Notes: generated from the letters alone by a model not told the origin. Shown: positions 9,215 to 18,626, numbered from the stretch's first letter. The stretch is 64,000 bases of DNA from Pricia mediterranea (GCF_032248455.1 NZ_JAVTTP010000001.1:4128001-4192000); one strand, 5' to 3'. Numbers and translations: made by a program.

Positions 9215-9901
9215 TTAAAAATTGGGACTCAACGAGCGGCCTTTGTAGAATGAATCAATAATATCGACCACTTCTTCCTTAGTATCGACGATATGAATCA
9301 AATCAAGGTCATGGGGACTAATATTTTTTATTTCGAGCATGGTGTCCTTGATCCATTTCATCAACCCGTTCCAAAAATCGGAGACGACCAGGATAATTGG
9401 GAATTTTTCGATTTTATTGGTCTGTATCAGGGTTATCGCCTCAAAAAGCTCGTCTAGCGTCCCGAAGCCCCCGGGCATGACCACAAAGCCTTGGGAATAT
9501 TTGACGAACATCACCTTCCTTACAAAAAAATAATCGAAATCAAGACTTTTATCCACGTCGATGTAAGGGTTGTCGTGTTGTTCGAATGGAAGGTCGATAT
9601 TGAGTCCCACGGATGTTCCGCCGGCAAGATGCGCCCCTTTATTTCCTGCCTCCATAATTCCCGGTCCACCACCTGTAATCACACCGTAGCCCGCCTCGGA
9701 AATACTGTGGGCGATGTCGGTCGCCAGTTCATAATAGGCGTCGCCCGGTTTCGTACGGGCCGATCCAAAGACGGATACACAGGGGCCGATGGTTCCCAGT
9801 TTCTCATAGCCCATTACGAATTCGCCCATAATCTTAAAAATAGCCCAGGAATCGTTGGTCTTGATTTCGTTCCAGCCTTTATGGTGTTGTTCTTTTCGCA
9901 T
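9215..9901 (-). CDS. LOG family protein (TIGR00730-type nucleoside 5'-monophosphate phosphoribohydrolase)
   Basis: 228 aa with the Rossmann-like LOG fold. The two family motifs are present: GGGPGIMEAGNKGA (about residues 77-90) and VVMPGGFGTLDELFE (about 136-150), the PGGxGTxxE box that forms the active site. Family members split the N-glycosidic bond of nucleoside monophosphates such as cytokinin ribotides and AMP; bacterial members are often misnamed lysine decarboxylases. It sits between uvrA and the M1-like gene, all on one strand. Confidence 0.88.
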   Translation of the reverse strand: MRKEQHHKGWNEIKTNDSWAIFKIMGEFVMGYEKLGTIGPCVSVFGSARTKPGDAYYELATDIAHSISEAGYGVITGGGPGIMEAGNKGAHLAGGTSVGLNIDLPFEQHDNPYIDVDKSLDFDYFFVRKVMFVKYSQGFVVMPGGFGTLDELFEAITLIQTNKIEKFPIILVVSDFWNGLMKWIKDTMLEIKNISPHDLDLIHIVDTKEEVVDIIDSFYKGRSLSPNF

Positions 9902-9949
9902 TTTTTAATCTATTGTAAGTGGTTTGGATTTGGATGTACTGTAGATTGC

Positions 9950-12826
9950 TCATTGGTCCCCAGCCTCTGCCAATTGGTCACTGGCTTTCCCGACCGAGCT
10001 CAATTCCTTTCTCAAATACTGCGCCGTGTAGCTCTTCTTGTCCTTCGCCACTTTTTCGGGAGTGCCTTTGGCAACCACCATGCCCCCGCCGCGACCTCCT
10101 TCATAGCCAATATCAATGATATAATCCATCATCTTGATCACATCCATGTTGTGTTCGATAATCAAAACGGTGTTTCCTTTGTCCACTAAACGGTTTAAAA
10201 CTTCCATTAGTACCCGGATATCTTCGAAATGCAGTCCGGTAGTGGGTTCATCCAAAATATAGAACGTATTCCCGGTATTCAGTTTCGACAGTTCGGTGGC
10301 CAGCTTAACCCGCTGTGCCTCTCCGCCGGATAGGGTGGTGGACTGTTGTCCCAAGGAAATATAGCCCAATCCCACATCTTGTATGGTCTTTAATTTACGA
10401 TATATTTTGGGTATAGGTTCAAAAAAATTCACGGCTTCGTTGATGGTCATTTCGAGCACATCGGCAATCGACTTGCCCTTATAACGTATTTCTAGCGTCT
10501 CGCGGTTAAAACGTTTTCCGTTGCAGGTCTCACATTCTACGTAAACATCGGGCAAGAAGTTCATTTCTATGACGCGGACGCCTCCGCCCCGACAGGTTTC
10601 GCAGCGCCCCCCCTTGACGTTAAAACTAAAACGACCGGGCTTGTAACCCCGGATGGCCGCCTCGGGAGTTTTTGCAAAAAGCGCGCGAATCTCCCCAAAT
10701 ACCCCGGTATAGGTAGCGGGATTGGAACGCGGGGTGCGACCAATAGGGGATTGGTTGATATCGATGACCTTGTCGATATGCTCCAGGCCCTTGATTTTTT
10801 TGTAGGGCATCGGTTTTTTGACCCCGTTGAAATAATGGGCGTTCATTATGGGGTACAGGGTCTCGTTGATCAATGTCGATTTTCCGCTCCCCGAAACGCC
10901 CGTAACGCCTATCATTTGACCCAAAAGGAATTCTACGGTGATATCTTTAAGATTGTTTCCGGTGCATCCTGAAAGTTTTATCTTCTTGCCGTTACCCTTT
11001 CTGCGCTTTTCAGGTACCGGTATTTCTTGGTCCCCCGTGATGTAATCTGCTGTTAAGGTACTGAAGTTCTTAAGGGCCTCAGGGGCGCCTTCGGAGATAA
11101 TCTCCCCGCCGTGCCTTCCCGCCTTGGGTCCGATATCGATGACATGGTCCGCCCTTTCGATCATATCGCGGTCATGCTCGACCACAATAACGGAATTTCC
11201 GATATCCCGAAGCGCTTCCAGCGAAGAGATTAACCGATTGTTGTCCCGCTGGTGAAGGCCGATACTGGGCTCGTCAAGAATATATAGGACGCCGACCAGT
11301 TGTGAACCGATTTGCGTGGCCAACCGGATCCGTTGTGCCTCGCCACCTGAGAGGGATTTCGAACTGCGGTCGAGGGAAAGGTAATCCAGGCCGACATCCA
11401 ATAAAAAGCGGATACGGGTCTTGATTTCCTTGATAATTTCCTCGGCAATAATTTGCTGGTTACCGTCCAGCCTTTGATTCAAACCCTCAAAGAAATCGGC
11501 CAGTTCTGAAATGTCGAGATGGGCCAGTTCGGCAATATTCTTATCGTCGATCTTGAAATTCAGCGATTCCTTTCGCAATCGTGACCCCTCACAGGTCGGA
11601 CAGGCCACCTTGTCCATATAACTTTTTGCCCAGCGCTTCAACGAGGCCGAACCTGCTTCTTCGAACTGGTTTTTGATAAAGTGGGCTATACCTTCGTAAT
11701 CGATTTTATAGCTGCGTTTGACGCCCAAGGATTTCGAATCGACCTCAAAACTCTCGTGACCTCCCTGCAACAGGACGTTCATGGCTTCCTCGGAAATCTT
11801 TTCAATGGGGTCGGTCATCTTAAAACCATAACGCTTGGCAATAGTCTCGATTTGCCTGAATGCCCATGATTTCTTATAATCGCCCAGCGGAGCAATGCCT
11901 CCTGATTTGATGGACTTTTTCCTATCGGGAAAGATTTTATTTTCGTTTACCTCGTAGATATGTCCGAGGCCGCTGCAATCGGGACACATGCCTTTCGGGG
12001 AGTTGAACGAAAACGTATTCGGTTCGGGTACGGGGTAGGAAATACCGGTGGTGGGGCACATTAGATCACGACTGAAATACCGGGCCTCCGAGCCGCCGTC
12101 TTCCAAGACCATCAAGACATCGTCCCCGCTGTACATGGCGGTATTGATCGATTCGGAAAGTCGTTTATTTATATCTTCGGTATCATGGACCTTCAATCTA
12201 TCGATAACGATTTCGATGTCGTGCGTCTTATACCGGTCCACTTTCATGCCCTTGATAATATCGACGATTTCGCCATCGACCCTAACTTTCACATACCCCT
12301 GCTTGCCGATTTGCTGGAACAATTCTCGATAATGACCTTTCCTAGATCTAATGACCGGTGCCAAAATGTTTATTTTTTTCCCATCGTAATCGGCAATGAT
12401 GAGTTGCTTGATCTGCTCGTCACTATAACTCACCATTTTTTCACCGGTTTTATAGCTGTAGGCCAATCCGGCACGAGCGAACAAAAGCCGGAGGAAATCA
12501 TAGATCTCCGTGATAGTGCCGACCGTGGATCTCGGAGATTTCGAAGTCGTTTTTTGCTCGATGGCAATAACTGGGGACAGGCCGTCGATCTTGTCCACAT
12601 CGGGACGCTCCAAACCGCCCAAAAATTGACGGGCGTAGGCCGAAAAGGTTTCGATGTAGCGGCGCTGCCCCTCGGCATAAATAGTATCGAAGGCCAGAGA
12701 AGATTTTCCGCTGCCGGAAAGTCCGGTGATCACCACCAGTTTCTCCCTAGGGATGGTAACGTCGATGTTTTTCAAATTATGGACGCGGGCACCCTGTACC
12801 TCAATATTTTCTTCGTATTCTATCAT
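9950..12826 (-). CDS. uvrA: Excinuclease ABC subunit A
   Basis: 958 aa from [13 protein letters not shown] longer reading frame from 12868 is rejected because the -7 element lies within it, about 20 bases before the chosen ATG. Two ABC modules are visible: Walker [10 protein letters not shown] (about 35-43) and GVSGSGKST (about 640), and signatures [12 protein letters not shown] and [12 protein letters not shown]. Zinc-binding cysteine pairs are seen in [16 protein letters not shown], and CETCRGGG with CETCNGKRF. UvrA dimers find bulky DNA damage and load UvrB in nucleotide excision repair. uvrB and uvrC are not nearby. Confidence 0.97.
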   Translation of the reverse strand: MIEYEENIEVQGARVHNLKNIDVTIPREKLVVITGLSGSGKSSLAFDTIYAEGQRRYIETFSAYARQFLGGLERPDVDKIDGLSPVIAIEQKTTSKSPRSTVGTITEIYDFLRLLFARAGLAYSYKTGEKMVSYSDEQIKQLIIADYDGKKINILAPVIRSRKGHYRELFQQIGKQGYVKVRVDGEIVDIIKGMKVDRYKTHDIEIVIDRLKVHDTEDINKRLSESINTAMYSGDDVLMVLEDGGSEARYFSRDLMCPTTGISYPVPEPNTFSFNSPKGMCPDCSGLGHIYEVNENKIFPDRKKSIKSGGIAPLGDYKKSWAFRQIETIAKRYGFKMTDPIEKISEEAMNVLLQGGHESFEVDSKSLGVKRSYKIDYEGIAHFIKNQFEEAGSASLKRWAKSYMDKVACPTCEGSRLRKESLNFKIDDKNIAELAHLDISELADFFEGLNQRLDGNQQIIAEEIIKEIKTRIRFLLDVGLDYLSLDRSSKSLSGGEAQRIRLATQIGSQLVGVLYILDEPSIGLHQRDNNRLISSLEALRDIGNSVIVVEHDRDMIERADHVIDIGPKAGRHGGEIISEGAPEALKNFSTLTADYITGDQEIPVPEKRRKGNGKKIKLSGCTGNNLKDITVEFLLGQMIGVTGVSGSGKSTLINETLYPIMNAHYFNGVKKPMPYKKIKGLEHIDKVIDINQSPIGRTPRSNPATYTGVFGEIRALFAKTPEAAIRGYKPGRFSFNVKGGRCETCRGGGVRVIEMNFLPDVYVECETCNGKRFNRETLEIRYKGKSIADVLEMTINEAVNFFEPIPKIYRKLKTIQDVGLGYISLGQQSTTLSGGEAQRVKLATELSKLNTGNTFYILDEPTTGLHFEDIRVLMEVLNRLVDKGNTVLIIEHNMDVIKMMDYIIDIGYEGGRGGGMVVAKGTPEKVAKDKKSYTAQYLRKELSSVGKASDQLAEAGDQ

Positions 12827-12847
12827 TTTTTTTTCACAGCAAGGCGG

Positions 12848-12855
12848 CAAAGGTA
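12848..12855 (-). promoter_or_regulatory. -7 element of the uvrA promoter
   Basis: The minus strand reads TACCTTTG, a full match to TAnnTTTG, placed about 20 bases before the uvrA ATG. No good -33 TTG is found at the normal spacing. No SOS-box-like palindrome is visible here, and the S24 palindrome at 15270-15288 is not repeated here. Confidence 0.45.
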
Positions 12856-13016
12856 CGGTTTTGACCACAAATTAAGAAGTTGACCCAGACATAATTATCG
12901 ATGAACGGAACCTGATATCTTTCTCAGTTGACCGTTACGATGAGCTAAGGTAATTTGTTCGGTAACCGCATCAATAATAATTTGGAAACTCTACTTACCC
13001 AACTCAAAAAAGTCTT

Positions 13017-13790
13017 TTAAACTGCCTCTCTTTTCTCCGAAAGATATTTCCAATAGCGTTTGGGAACGTGCTGCGTGTGAAGCTTTCTGTTGATTCGGGA
13101 TCTTATAGTCGTGCTTTTAAAATAATTGTTCCATAAGTCTTGATAGTTGTGCTCGTCAACTAGAAGGCGATCACTTTGATGGATGCTGTTGCTATAAATT
13201 TCATTTAAATCCAACGAGACAATTTCCACACGCTCAAGGTCATAAAAAATTCCGTAATCCCGTTTAACATCGTAGATGAGCCATTGCTGATCGGCATATC
13301 GTGACCTGAAATGCTTGGATATCAAAGGGAGTACGTCAAAGTCGGGCTCGATATTGGCGAAATAAATCTCGTCCTGAGTCAGTTGGAATCTGACAAATGC
13401 CTCCATCCGGTGCTTTTCACGGCCAACGGACTTTGCCAGCTGGCTGATTTTTAACACGATTCCATCCGAAAAGTCCGAATACGTTGAAAAGTTAGCGAAG
13501 AGCTTGCGAATGTAACGGTATAGCAATAGTTCGACGCCCCGGGTTTCGCTTAGATATGCAAAATAAATCTTCTTTACGGCGTTATGGTTCTTTTTCTGAA
13601 TGCCGTTCCACACACGTTTGGCCTTTTCAATATTCGTAAAGACCGTTTCCGTTTCTGAAAATAGACCATTTTGACCGCTCCTGTTCTTTTGAATATCGGC
13701 TATCTGCGCACGCTCTTCAAAAGCTACGAATATCGCGGTTAGAAAACCATTGAAACTTCCGTCGTAGATAAGGGTTTTTGCATTTTCCAT
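13017..13790 (-). CDS. TIGR03915-type DNA metabolism protein, partner of the radical SAM protein
   Basis: 257 aa. It starts TLIYDGSFNGFLTAIFVAFEER, the characteristic N-terminus of the SAM-associated putative DNA metabolism family, and ends in a basic tail with PKRYWKYLSEKRE. The conserved DVKRDYGIFYDLERVEIV stretch lies near residues 185-202. No catalytic motif is known for the family. It almost always sits directly downstream of a TIGR03916 radical SAM gene, as here (149 bases apart, same strand), and the two are thought to act together on DNA. The gap between them holds inverted repeats (13845-13905). Confidence 0.85.
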   Translation of the reverse strand: MENAKTLIYDGSFNGFLTAIFVAFEERAQIADIQKNRSGQNGLFSETETVFTNIEKAKRVWNGIQKKNHNAVKKIYFAYLSETRGVELLLYRYIRKLFANFSTYSDFSDGIVLKISQLAKSVGREKHRMEAFVRFQLTQDEIYFANIEPDFDVLPLISKHFRSRYADQQWLIYDVKRDYGIFYDLERVEIVSLDLNEIYSNSIHQSDRLLVDEHNYQDLWNNYFKSTTIRSRINRKLHTQHVPKRYWKYLSEKREAV

Positions 13791-13844
13791 GAGGTTCCTG
13801 TTTAAGAGACTGCGTGATTTTTACTTTCCTGGTCCACCCGCGCG

Positions 13845-13905
13845 AACCACATCCTTTGTGTTTTGGTCAAAAAGGCATGTATCGCGATACGTTTGCGATG
13901 TGGTT
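13845..13905. repeat. Nested inverted repeats between the two DNA-metabolism genes
   Basis: AACCACATC (13845-13853) pairs with GATGTGGTT (13897-13905). Inside the loop is the perfect 12-base palindrome GTATCGCGATAC (13879-13890). Together they could form a branched hairpin in the transcript linking the two genes, or protein-binding sites for a promoter of the downstream gene. No T-run follows, so it does not look like an intrinsic terminator. Confidence 0.4.
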
Positions 13906-13938
13906 AAACCAAACTATTTATGACCGTTTCGATCCGAG

Positions 13939-15201
13939 CTAGTTGAACAAACTCAGCTGAGAGCTATATTCCTTTCTAAATTTTCCGGTTGAATTTTGTA
14001 AAATCCGGCCCTTAATCTTAGCTGCTTCCCAGTCCCGATGTTCCCAATGACTTGAATCGCAGAGGATAAAATATTTGGCCCGGTTCAAGGCGATACCAAT
14101 GTTTTTTAGATGATTCCAGTTCAGCTTTCGAAATCGCCGAGCGTTTACAATCTTATGCACCGATTTCATGCCGATACCGGGAACCCTTGCCAACATTGCT
14201 TTATCCGCCATATTGATATCCACTGGAAATAAGTGGAGATTCCGCAATGCCCACGACAATTTGGGGTCCACATCGATATCGAGGTTCGGATGTTCCTTAT
14301 TTAAAATTTCCCCGACCCCGAAGCCATAAAATCGCAGGAGCCAGTCCGTTTGGTAAAGTCGGTTTTCACGAAGCATCGGCACCTGTGATCCGATGGGGGG
14401 CAACCGGCTGTCGTCCGCAACCGGGACATAACCGGAGTAGTAAACCCGTTTCATGTTATAGTTTTTGTAATAGTGGGTGGCCGAGTACATAATGTCCTTA
14501 TCGGATTCGCCGGTCGCCCCGATAATCATTTGGGTGCTTTGCCCTGCTGGTGCATATTTGGGCGTACTCTTAATAACTTTCTTTTCCTCTTTATGCCGAA
14601 CAATTTCATTTTTTACCTTTAGCATCGGCCTCGTAAAATCATCGTGTTTCTTTTCAGGGGCCAGTAATTTGAGACCTGATATGGTAGGCACCTCAATATT
14701 TACCGAAAGGCGATCCGCATATAGTCCGGCTTCCCACATCAGCTCATCACTCGCACCTGGAATCGATTTTAAATGGATGTATCCGTTGAAATTTTCTTCC
14801 GTACGCAGTTTTTTGGCGACCGCAATCAATCGTTCCATGGTGTAATCGGGACTCTTGAAAATTCCGGAACTCAAAAAAAGTCCTTCTATATAGTTACGCC
14901 GGTAAAAATTGATGGTCAAATCGACGACTTCCTGAATCTTGAAGGCAGCCCTTTTAATATCGTTGCTCTTTCGGGTCACACAGTAGGCACAATCAAAAAT
15001 GCAATAGTTGGTCATCAGGATTTTCAGGAGAGATACGCAACGCCCATCTTCAGTATAGCTATGACAGATACCCATCCCAGAGCTATCACCCAGTTTGTTA
15101 TCAGTGTTTGTGCGCTTGCTGCCGCTACTCGAGCACGAAACATCGTACTTGGCCGCATCGGCAAGAATGTTCAACTTCTCCTTGATTCGTTCGAATGACA
15201 T
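13939..15201 (-). CDS. TIGR03916-type putative DNA modification/repair radical SAM protein
   Basis: 420 aa. The radical SAM iron-sulfur motif is C67, C71 and C74 in NYCIFDCAYC, followed by the barrel with LFLSSGIF and HLKSIPGAS. A helix-hairpin-helix DNA-binding unit lies near the C-terminus (about residues 330-375, RVPGIGMKSVHKI). An N-terminal cysteine-rich stretch precedes the cluster. The radical SAM core plus HhH is the reason for the family name; the reaction is unknown, with repair by radical reversal or base modification as possibilities. The gene is divergent from a LexA-like regulator (15619-16383), and an operator-like palindrome lies between them, suggesting damage-linked control. 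Confidence 0.88.
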   Translation of the reverse strand: MSFERIKEKLNILADAAKYDVSCSSSGSKRTNTDNKLGDSSGMGICHSYTEDGRCVSLLKILMTNYCIFDCAYCVTRKSNDIKRAAFKIQEVVDLTINFYRRNYIEGLFLSSGIFKSPDYTMERLIAVAKKLRTEENFNGYIHLKSIPGASDELMWEAGLYADRLSVNIEVPTISGLKLLAPEKKHDDFTRPMLKVKNEIVRHKEEKKVIKSTPKYAPAGQSTQMIIGATGESDKDIMYSATHYYKNYNMKRVYYSGYVPVADDSRLPPIGSQVPMLRENRLYQTDWLLRFYGFGVGEILNKEHPNLDIDVDPKLSWALRNLHLFPVDINMADKAMLARVPGIGMKSVHKIVNARRFRKLNWNHLKNIGIALNRAKYFILCDSSHWEHRDWEAAKIKGRILQNSTGKFRKEYSSQLSLFN

Positions 15202-15223
15202 AGTTTCTATTTCGTAAGGATTC

Positions 15224-15231
15224 CAAAAATA
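15224..15231 (-). promoter_or_regulatory. Candidate -7 element for the radical SAM gene
   Basis: The minus strand reads TATTTTTG (TAnnTTTG), about 22 bases before the ATG at 15201. A TTG at the usual -33 distance is missing. It overlaps a TCCAAAA half-site like those in the nearby palindrome, so the same repressor could cover it. Confidence 0.4.
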
Positions 15232-15269
15232 TGGTAAAATTCCTAATTATGGAAATAATCCAAATAAAA

Positions 15270-15288
15270 TTTTGGATATATTCCAAAA
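15270..15288. promoter_or_regulatory. Perfect palindromic operator candidate inside the S24 regulator promoter
   Basis: TTTTGGA-TATAT-TCCAAAA is a perfect 7-base inverted repeat with a 5-base spacer. It covers the -33 TTG (15272-15274) of a promoter whose -7 element TATCTTTG is at 15293-15300 (18-base spacing). A weaker related repeat TTCC-N7-GGAA lies at about 15240-15254. The placement is what an autorepressor site needs; binding by the adjacent XRE-S24 protein is inferred. Confidence 0.6.
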
Positions 15289-15300
15289 AGTGTATCTTTG
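15272..15300 (+). promoter_or_regulatory. Promoter of the XRE-S24 regulator
   Basis: TTG (15272-15274), 18 bases, then TATCTTTG (15293-15300), matching the Bacteroidota consensus. It fires rightward, giving a leader of about 310 bases before the regulator ATG. Confidence 0.6.
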
Positions 15301-15426
15301 AAGTGCTCAGGAGATTCGGTGACGGTTGAGGGGTACACTTTTAGCTGAGGAATTGTACGGTTGGGCAGCTACCTGGTTTATGAAAAGAGACGGAGTTTAA
15401 CTGACTATTTATTGGGCTTAGGTCAA

Positions 15427-15452
15427 ATAGGATAGCCAGATAGGATAGCCAG
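15427..15452. repeat. Tandem duplication of a 13-base unit in the leader
   Basis: ATAGGATAGCCAG occurs twice without a gap (15427-15439 and 15440-15452). It lies in the untranslated leader of the S24 regulator. It may be a recent slippage event; no function is evident. Confidence 0.7.
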
Positions 15453-15618
15453 TGATCAAATCAGGGCTTTGGCTTTAACCTTGCGGTTGATATTGGTACG
15501 AAATCTTAAAGCACACTCTGATAGTCGGGGCAAATCTTTGGATGAATTGAGCGATCATGTCGGTGACCTCTTATGGGGTCATGAAGTACTATTGAAGAAC
15601 GATAATAAAGGACAAATT

Positions 15619-16383
15619 ATGGAAAACGAAATTACATTAAAACGCTTTGGGGATATCCGAAGGGAGTTGGGATATACCCAAACAGAGTTCGCTTCCATTT
15701 TGGGGGTTGCAAGTACAACGGCCGATATTGAAAGGGGGCGAACAAAATTATCGGGAAAGTTGGTTGCGGAGCTTTTACGGCAGTTTAAGATCAATCCGCT
15801 CTGGTTGTTCGGGGAGAGCGACAATAAATACTTGGAAACCTCCAATACTAGCGTCATTCCTAAAGTTGTGACCGTCGATTCCGAAGATAGGGAGAATATG
15901 GTGCTGGTGAACGCCAAAGCAGCTGCGGGCTATCCACAAAATATACAGGATTCCAGTTGGTACAAACAGTTACCGGCCTTCGATTTGCCGATTCCCGAAT
16001 TTCGTAATGCGACCTACCGCGGCTTTCAGGTCGAAGGTGATAGTATGTTGCCCAATTTGAAACCGGGGGAATGGGTTTTGGCCAGGGCCGTGGAACATAT
16101 CGATGATGTGAGTGCCAATAAAATGTACGTGATAGTTCTAGAGGATGCCGTTTTGGTCAAAAAAATCGAAAAGCGGCCCAATTCCAATAATATTACCTTG
16201 GTTTCGCTGAACGAGACCTATCCGCCCTACGATATCAAACCTTTTCAGATTCAGGAAATATGGCAGGTAAGTAGTCGGATTACCTTCGGGGAGGACGCCA
16301 CAACGGAAAAGGGACTTCTAAAACAGCTACAGGAATCTATGGACGAGCTGAAAGACCAGTTGAAACACGTCAAGAAGGTCTGA
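15619..16383 (+). CDS. LexA-like XRE family regulator with S24 self-cleavage domain
   Basis: 254 aa from MENEITLKRFG. The helix-turn-helix is at residues 5-65 (TQTEFASILGVASTTADIERG). The C-terminal S24 domain has Ser142 in VEGDSMLPNLKPGEW and Lys181 in VLVKKIEK, the LexA/UmuD Ser-Lys dyad. An Ala103-Gly104 bond in NAKAAAGYPQ lies 39 residues before Ser142, close to the LexA geometry, so RecA-stimulated self-cleavage is plausible. The family represses stress, phage or DNA-repair genes until cleaved. It is divergent from the TIGR03916/TIGR03915 pair, and its own promoter holds a perfect palindrome. An ATG-less extension back to 15469 was rejected because the HTH should be N-terminal. Its stop is only 4 bases from the convergent GNAT stop. 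Confidence 0.85.
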   Translation: MENEITLKRFGDIRRELGYTQTEFASILGVASTTADIERGRTKLSGKLVAELLRQFKINPLWLFGESDNKYLETSNTSVIPKVVTVDSEDRENMVLVNAKAAAGYPQNIQDSSWYKQLPAFDLPIPEFRNATYRGFQVEGDSMLPNLKPGEWVLARAVEHIDDVSANKMYVIVLEDAVLVKKIEKRPNSNNITLVSLNETYPPYDIKPFQIQEIWQVSSRITFGEDATTEKGLLKQLQESMDELKDQLKHVKKV

Positions 16384-16387
16384 CTGC

Positions 16388-16816
16388 TTAATTCAACCTT
16401 AGATTGTATACGCCGCTATCGCGTAGGGTAAATCCAAGACTCTTATATAGGCTTATGGCGGCCTTTCGGTGATGGCCCGAAAAGAGTAAAACACTGTTCA
16501 AATTTCGCTTTTTTGCCTCCTCCAATAATTTTTCCATCAGCTTACGACCGATACCTTTCCCCCGGTGCTCCGTGTCGACCACAACATCTTCTATCATTCC
16601 CCGGTGACCCGAGATAACCTTGTATGTGGCCAAAAGTGCTATTCCAACGATTTTTTCCTCAATAATACATACCGCAAAGATAACGTGGTTGTCTTCTTGA
16701 AGAATTTGGTGGAGGGGGCATTGATTGAGGCTATCGTTCAGTTGATAATACAGTTCGGTAATCTGGTGTCGTACCGTGTCGTCAATGTCGCTTTTTTTGA
16801 GGATCTCTATTTCCAT
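16388..16816 (-). CDS. GNAT family N-acetyltransferase
   Basis: 142 aa, a single GNAT domain. The acetyl-CoA-binding motif A is clear: IEDVVVDTEHRGKGIGRKLM (about residues 75-94, R/Q-x-x-G-x-G/A form). The C-terminal AISLYKSLGF (about 122-131) is motif B. Overall it resembles glucosamine-phosphate N-acetyltransferase (GNA1)-like and generic small GNATs; the substrate cannot be told. It stands alone on its strand. Confidence 0.85.
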   Translation of the reverse strand: MEIEILKKSDIDDTVRHQITELYYQLNDSLNQCPLHQILQEDNHVIFAVCIIEEKIVGIALLATYKVISGHRGMIEDVVVDTEHRGKGIGRKLMEKLLEEAKKRNLNSVLLFSGHHRKAAISLYKSLGFTLRDSGVYNLRLN

Positions 16817-16872
16817 TATAAGATGTATTTAGTATAGGTGACTAGGTGTAAATCGGAATAAGGGGGAATACA

Positions 16873-18567
16873 TTAGAACCCGACGGCCGTATCATCTCCG
16901 CGTCTATCGGCACCGCCTTCGAGTCGTCCGTCAGGTAAAACGCGGATGGCATTCACCTTCCCGATGATAGGGGTGGGGTCTTCGTTAAGATGGTATCCTT
17001 TCAATTTCAGGGCGTCCTTCAACCCATCTGGAAAGCCTTGAGGCTCGAACATGATGACGTCGGGCAACCATTGATGATGAAATCGGGGAGCATCGACCGC
17101 CTCCTGCATCGGCATATCGAATTCGTATACGTTTAAAATGGTCTGGGCGACTGCGGTAATTATAGTCGAACCACCGGGGGTTCCGACGACCATCCACAGC
17201 TTGCCGTCTTTTTCGACTATGGTAGGGGTCATGCTGCTGAGCATTCTCTTTTCGGGCGCAATGCTGTTGGCTTCTGCCCCTATGAGTCCGAACATGTTAG
17301 GCACACCGGCCTTGGCACTGAAATCGTCCATCTCGTTGTTCAAGAAAAACCCGAGGTCATCGCAGTACAGTTTAGAGCCGAAGGCACCGTTCAAAGTTGT
17401 GGTCACGGAAACGGCATTACCCTCGGCGTCAACGATGGAGTAGTGCGTAGTTTCCATGCTTTCGGCCATTTGTACGTTTCCTTCTTGGATATCGGAGGAT
17501 TTGGTAGCCCGGTCGAACGAGAAGCTTTCCATTCGCTTTTTCAAGTAAGCATCGCTAAGCAATATCTCCTTAGGGATATCCACAAAATCCGGATCGCCCA
17601 AATAATAGTTCCGGTCGGCGTACGCCCGGCGAGCGGCCTCCGTAAAGAGCTGGATTTCCTTTACGGAATTATGGCCGTATTCGGATACTTCATACGGTTC
17701 CATCATCTTGAACATCTGATGTAGGGTCATCCCTCCGCTGCTGGGGGGACTCATAGAAATTATCCGTAAATCCTTATAATCGAACGCGATGGGCGTTCGC
17801 CATTTGGCCTCGTACCCTGCCAGGTCTTCTTTCGTGACGTAGCCTCCGTTTTGTTGAATAAAAGCGGCAAGGGTTCTAGCGGTTTCTCCTGTATAAAATC
17901 CACTACGGCCTTGTTGTGATATACGCTGCAGCGTTTTCGCCAATGCGGGGTAACGGACCATATCGCCAGCTTCCGCATCGATCGGAAAAGTGGTCGTCCC
18001 TCCGTTGACCTTCAGAATTTCATCGCGGTACGTTTCGAATCGCTCTGCTTGCTTCCGCGTCACTACGATACCATTTTTGGCCATGGCGATGACAGGGGCA
18101 AAAATATCCTTTAGCGGTAACGAGCCGAATTTCTCGTGTACGGCAATGATGCCGGCCACGGTGCCCGGGACCCCGACGGCAGTAGCGCCTACGGTACTCA
18201 TATCGGGAATCACGTTGCCCAGGGAATCCAAATACATGTCCTTTGTAGCGGAAAGTGGTGCCTTTTCCCGATAATCGAGTGCTCCCGTTGTTCCGTCCGC
18301 TTTGCGATAGACCATAAAACCGCCCCCGCCCAGATTGCCGGCAAACGGATAGGCGACTACCAATGCCATTTCGGTGGCCACCATGGCGTCGAAGGCATTT
18401 CCACCCTTTTTCAGGATTTCCGATCCTATATTGGAAGCTTCCTCCCGGGCGGAGACGACCATTGCGCTTTCGGTAACAAGTCCCGTCGGTGTGGCCGGCA
18501 GGGTTTTGCAGCCTACAAAAAGCAATAATGTGATACTAACCGCTATAAAACTTTTAAATCGAGTCAT
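16873..18567 (-). CDS. ggt: Gamma-glutamyltransferase (lipoprotein form)
   Basis: 564 aa. The N-terminus is a lipoprotein signal with Cys20 (LLLFVGC), so the enzyme is anchored in the periplasm or outer membrane rather than soluble. The proenzyme is cut before Thr373 in METTHYSIVD, which becomes the nucleophile of the small subunit; the oxyanion SSMTP segment and the late GGS of GTPGGSTII are also present. The enzyme hydrolyses or transfers the gamma-glutamyl group of glutathione and related peptides, supplying glutamate and cysteinylglycine. Length and motifs are normal. The nearest gene on the same strand is the AcpH-like gene upstream. Confidence 0.93.
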   Translation of the reverse strand: MTRFKSFIAVSITLLLFVGCKTLPATPTGLVTESAMVVSAREEASNIGSEILKKGGNAFDAMVATEMALVVAYPFAGNLGGGGFMVYRKADGTTGALDYREKAPLSATKDMYLDSLGNVIPDMSTVGATAVGVPGTVAGIIAVHEKFGSLPLKDIFAPVIAMAKNGIVVTRKQAERFETYRDEILKVNGGTTTFPIDAEAGDMVRYPALAKTLQRISQQGRSGFYTGETARTLAAFIQQNGGYVTKEDLAGYEAKWRTPIAFDYKDLRIISMSPPSSGGMTLHQMFKMMEPYEVSEYGHNSVKEIQLFTEAARRAYADRNYYLGDPDFVDIPKEILLSDAYLKKRMESFSFDRATKSSDIQEGNVQMAESMETTHYSIVDAEGNAVSVTTTLNGAFGSKLYCDDLGFFLNNEMDDFSAKAGVPNMFGLIGAEANSIAPEKRMLSSMTPTIVEKDGKLWMVVGTPGGSTIITAVAQTILNVYEFDMPMQEAVDAPRFHHQWLPDVIMFEPQGFPDGLKDALKLKGYHLNEDPTPIIGKVNAIRVLPDGRLEGGADRRGDDTAVGF

Positions 18568-18626
18568 GTTCTATGTGTTTCTTTGGGACTGTTTTGAATT
18601 TGGTGGTCCATCGATGCTCGCCCCGC

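Larger units (their letters stand above)
15202..15618. other. Regulatory intergenic region and long leader of the S24 regulator
   Basis: 417 bases. The left 100 bases hold divergent promoters and TTCC/GGAA repeats. From about 15307 to 15618 there is a long untranslated leader with no convincing gene; the frame of the regulator stays open back to 15469, but that part (residues resembling no HTH family) lacks a family match. A 13-base unit ATAGGATAGCCAG is repeated in tandem at 15427-15452. Confidence 0.6.

Noticed and set aside
12827-12868. Longer uvrA start
   Set aside because: It contains the -7 element; the extra residues do not match UvrA, whose N-terminus begins at [10 protein letters not shown].
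15469-15618. N-terminal extension of the S24 regulator
   Set aside because: Open but unlike any HTH family; the helix-turn-helix should start within the first residues, as it does from 15619.
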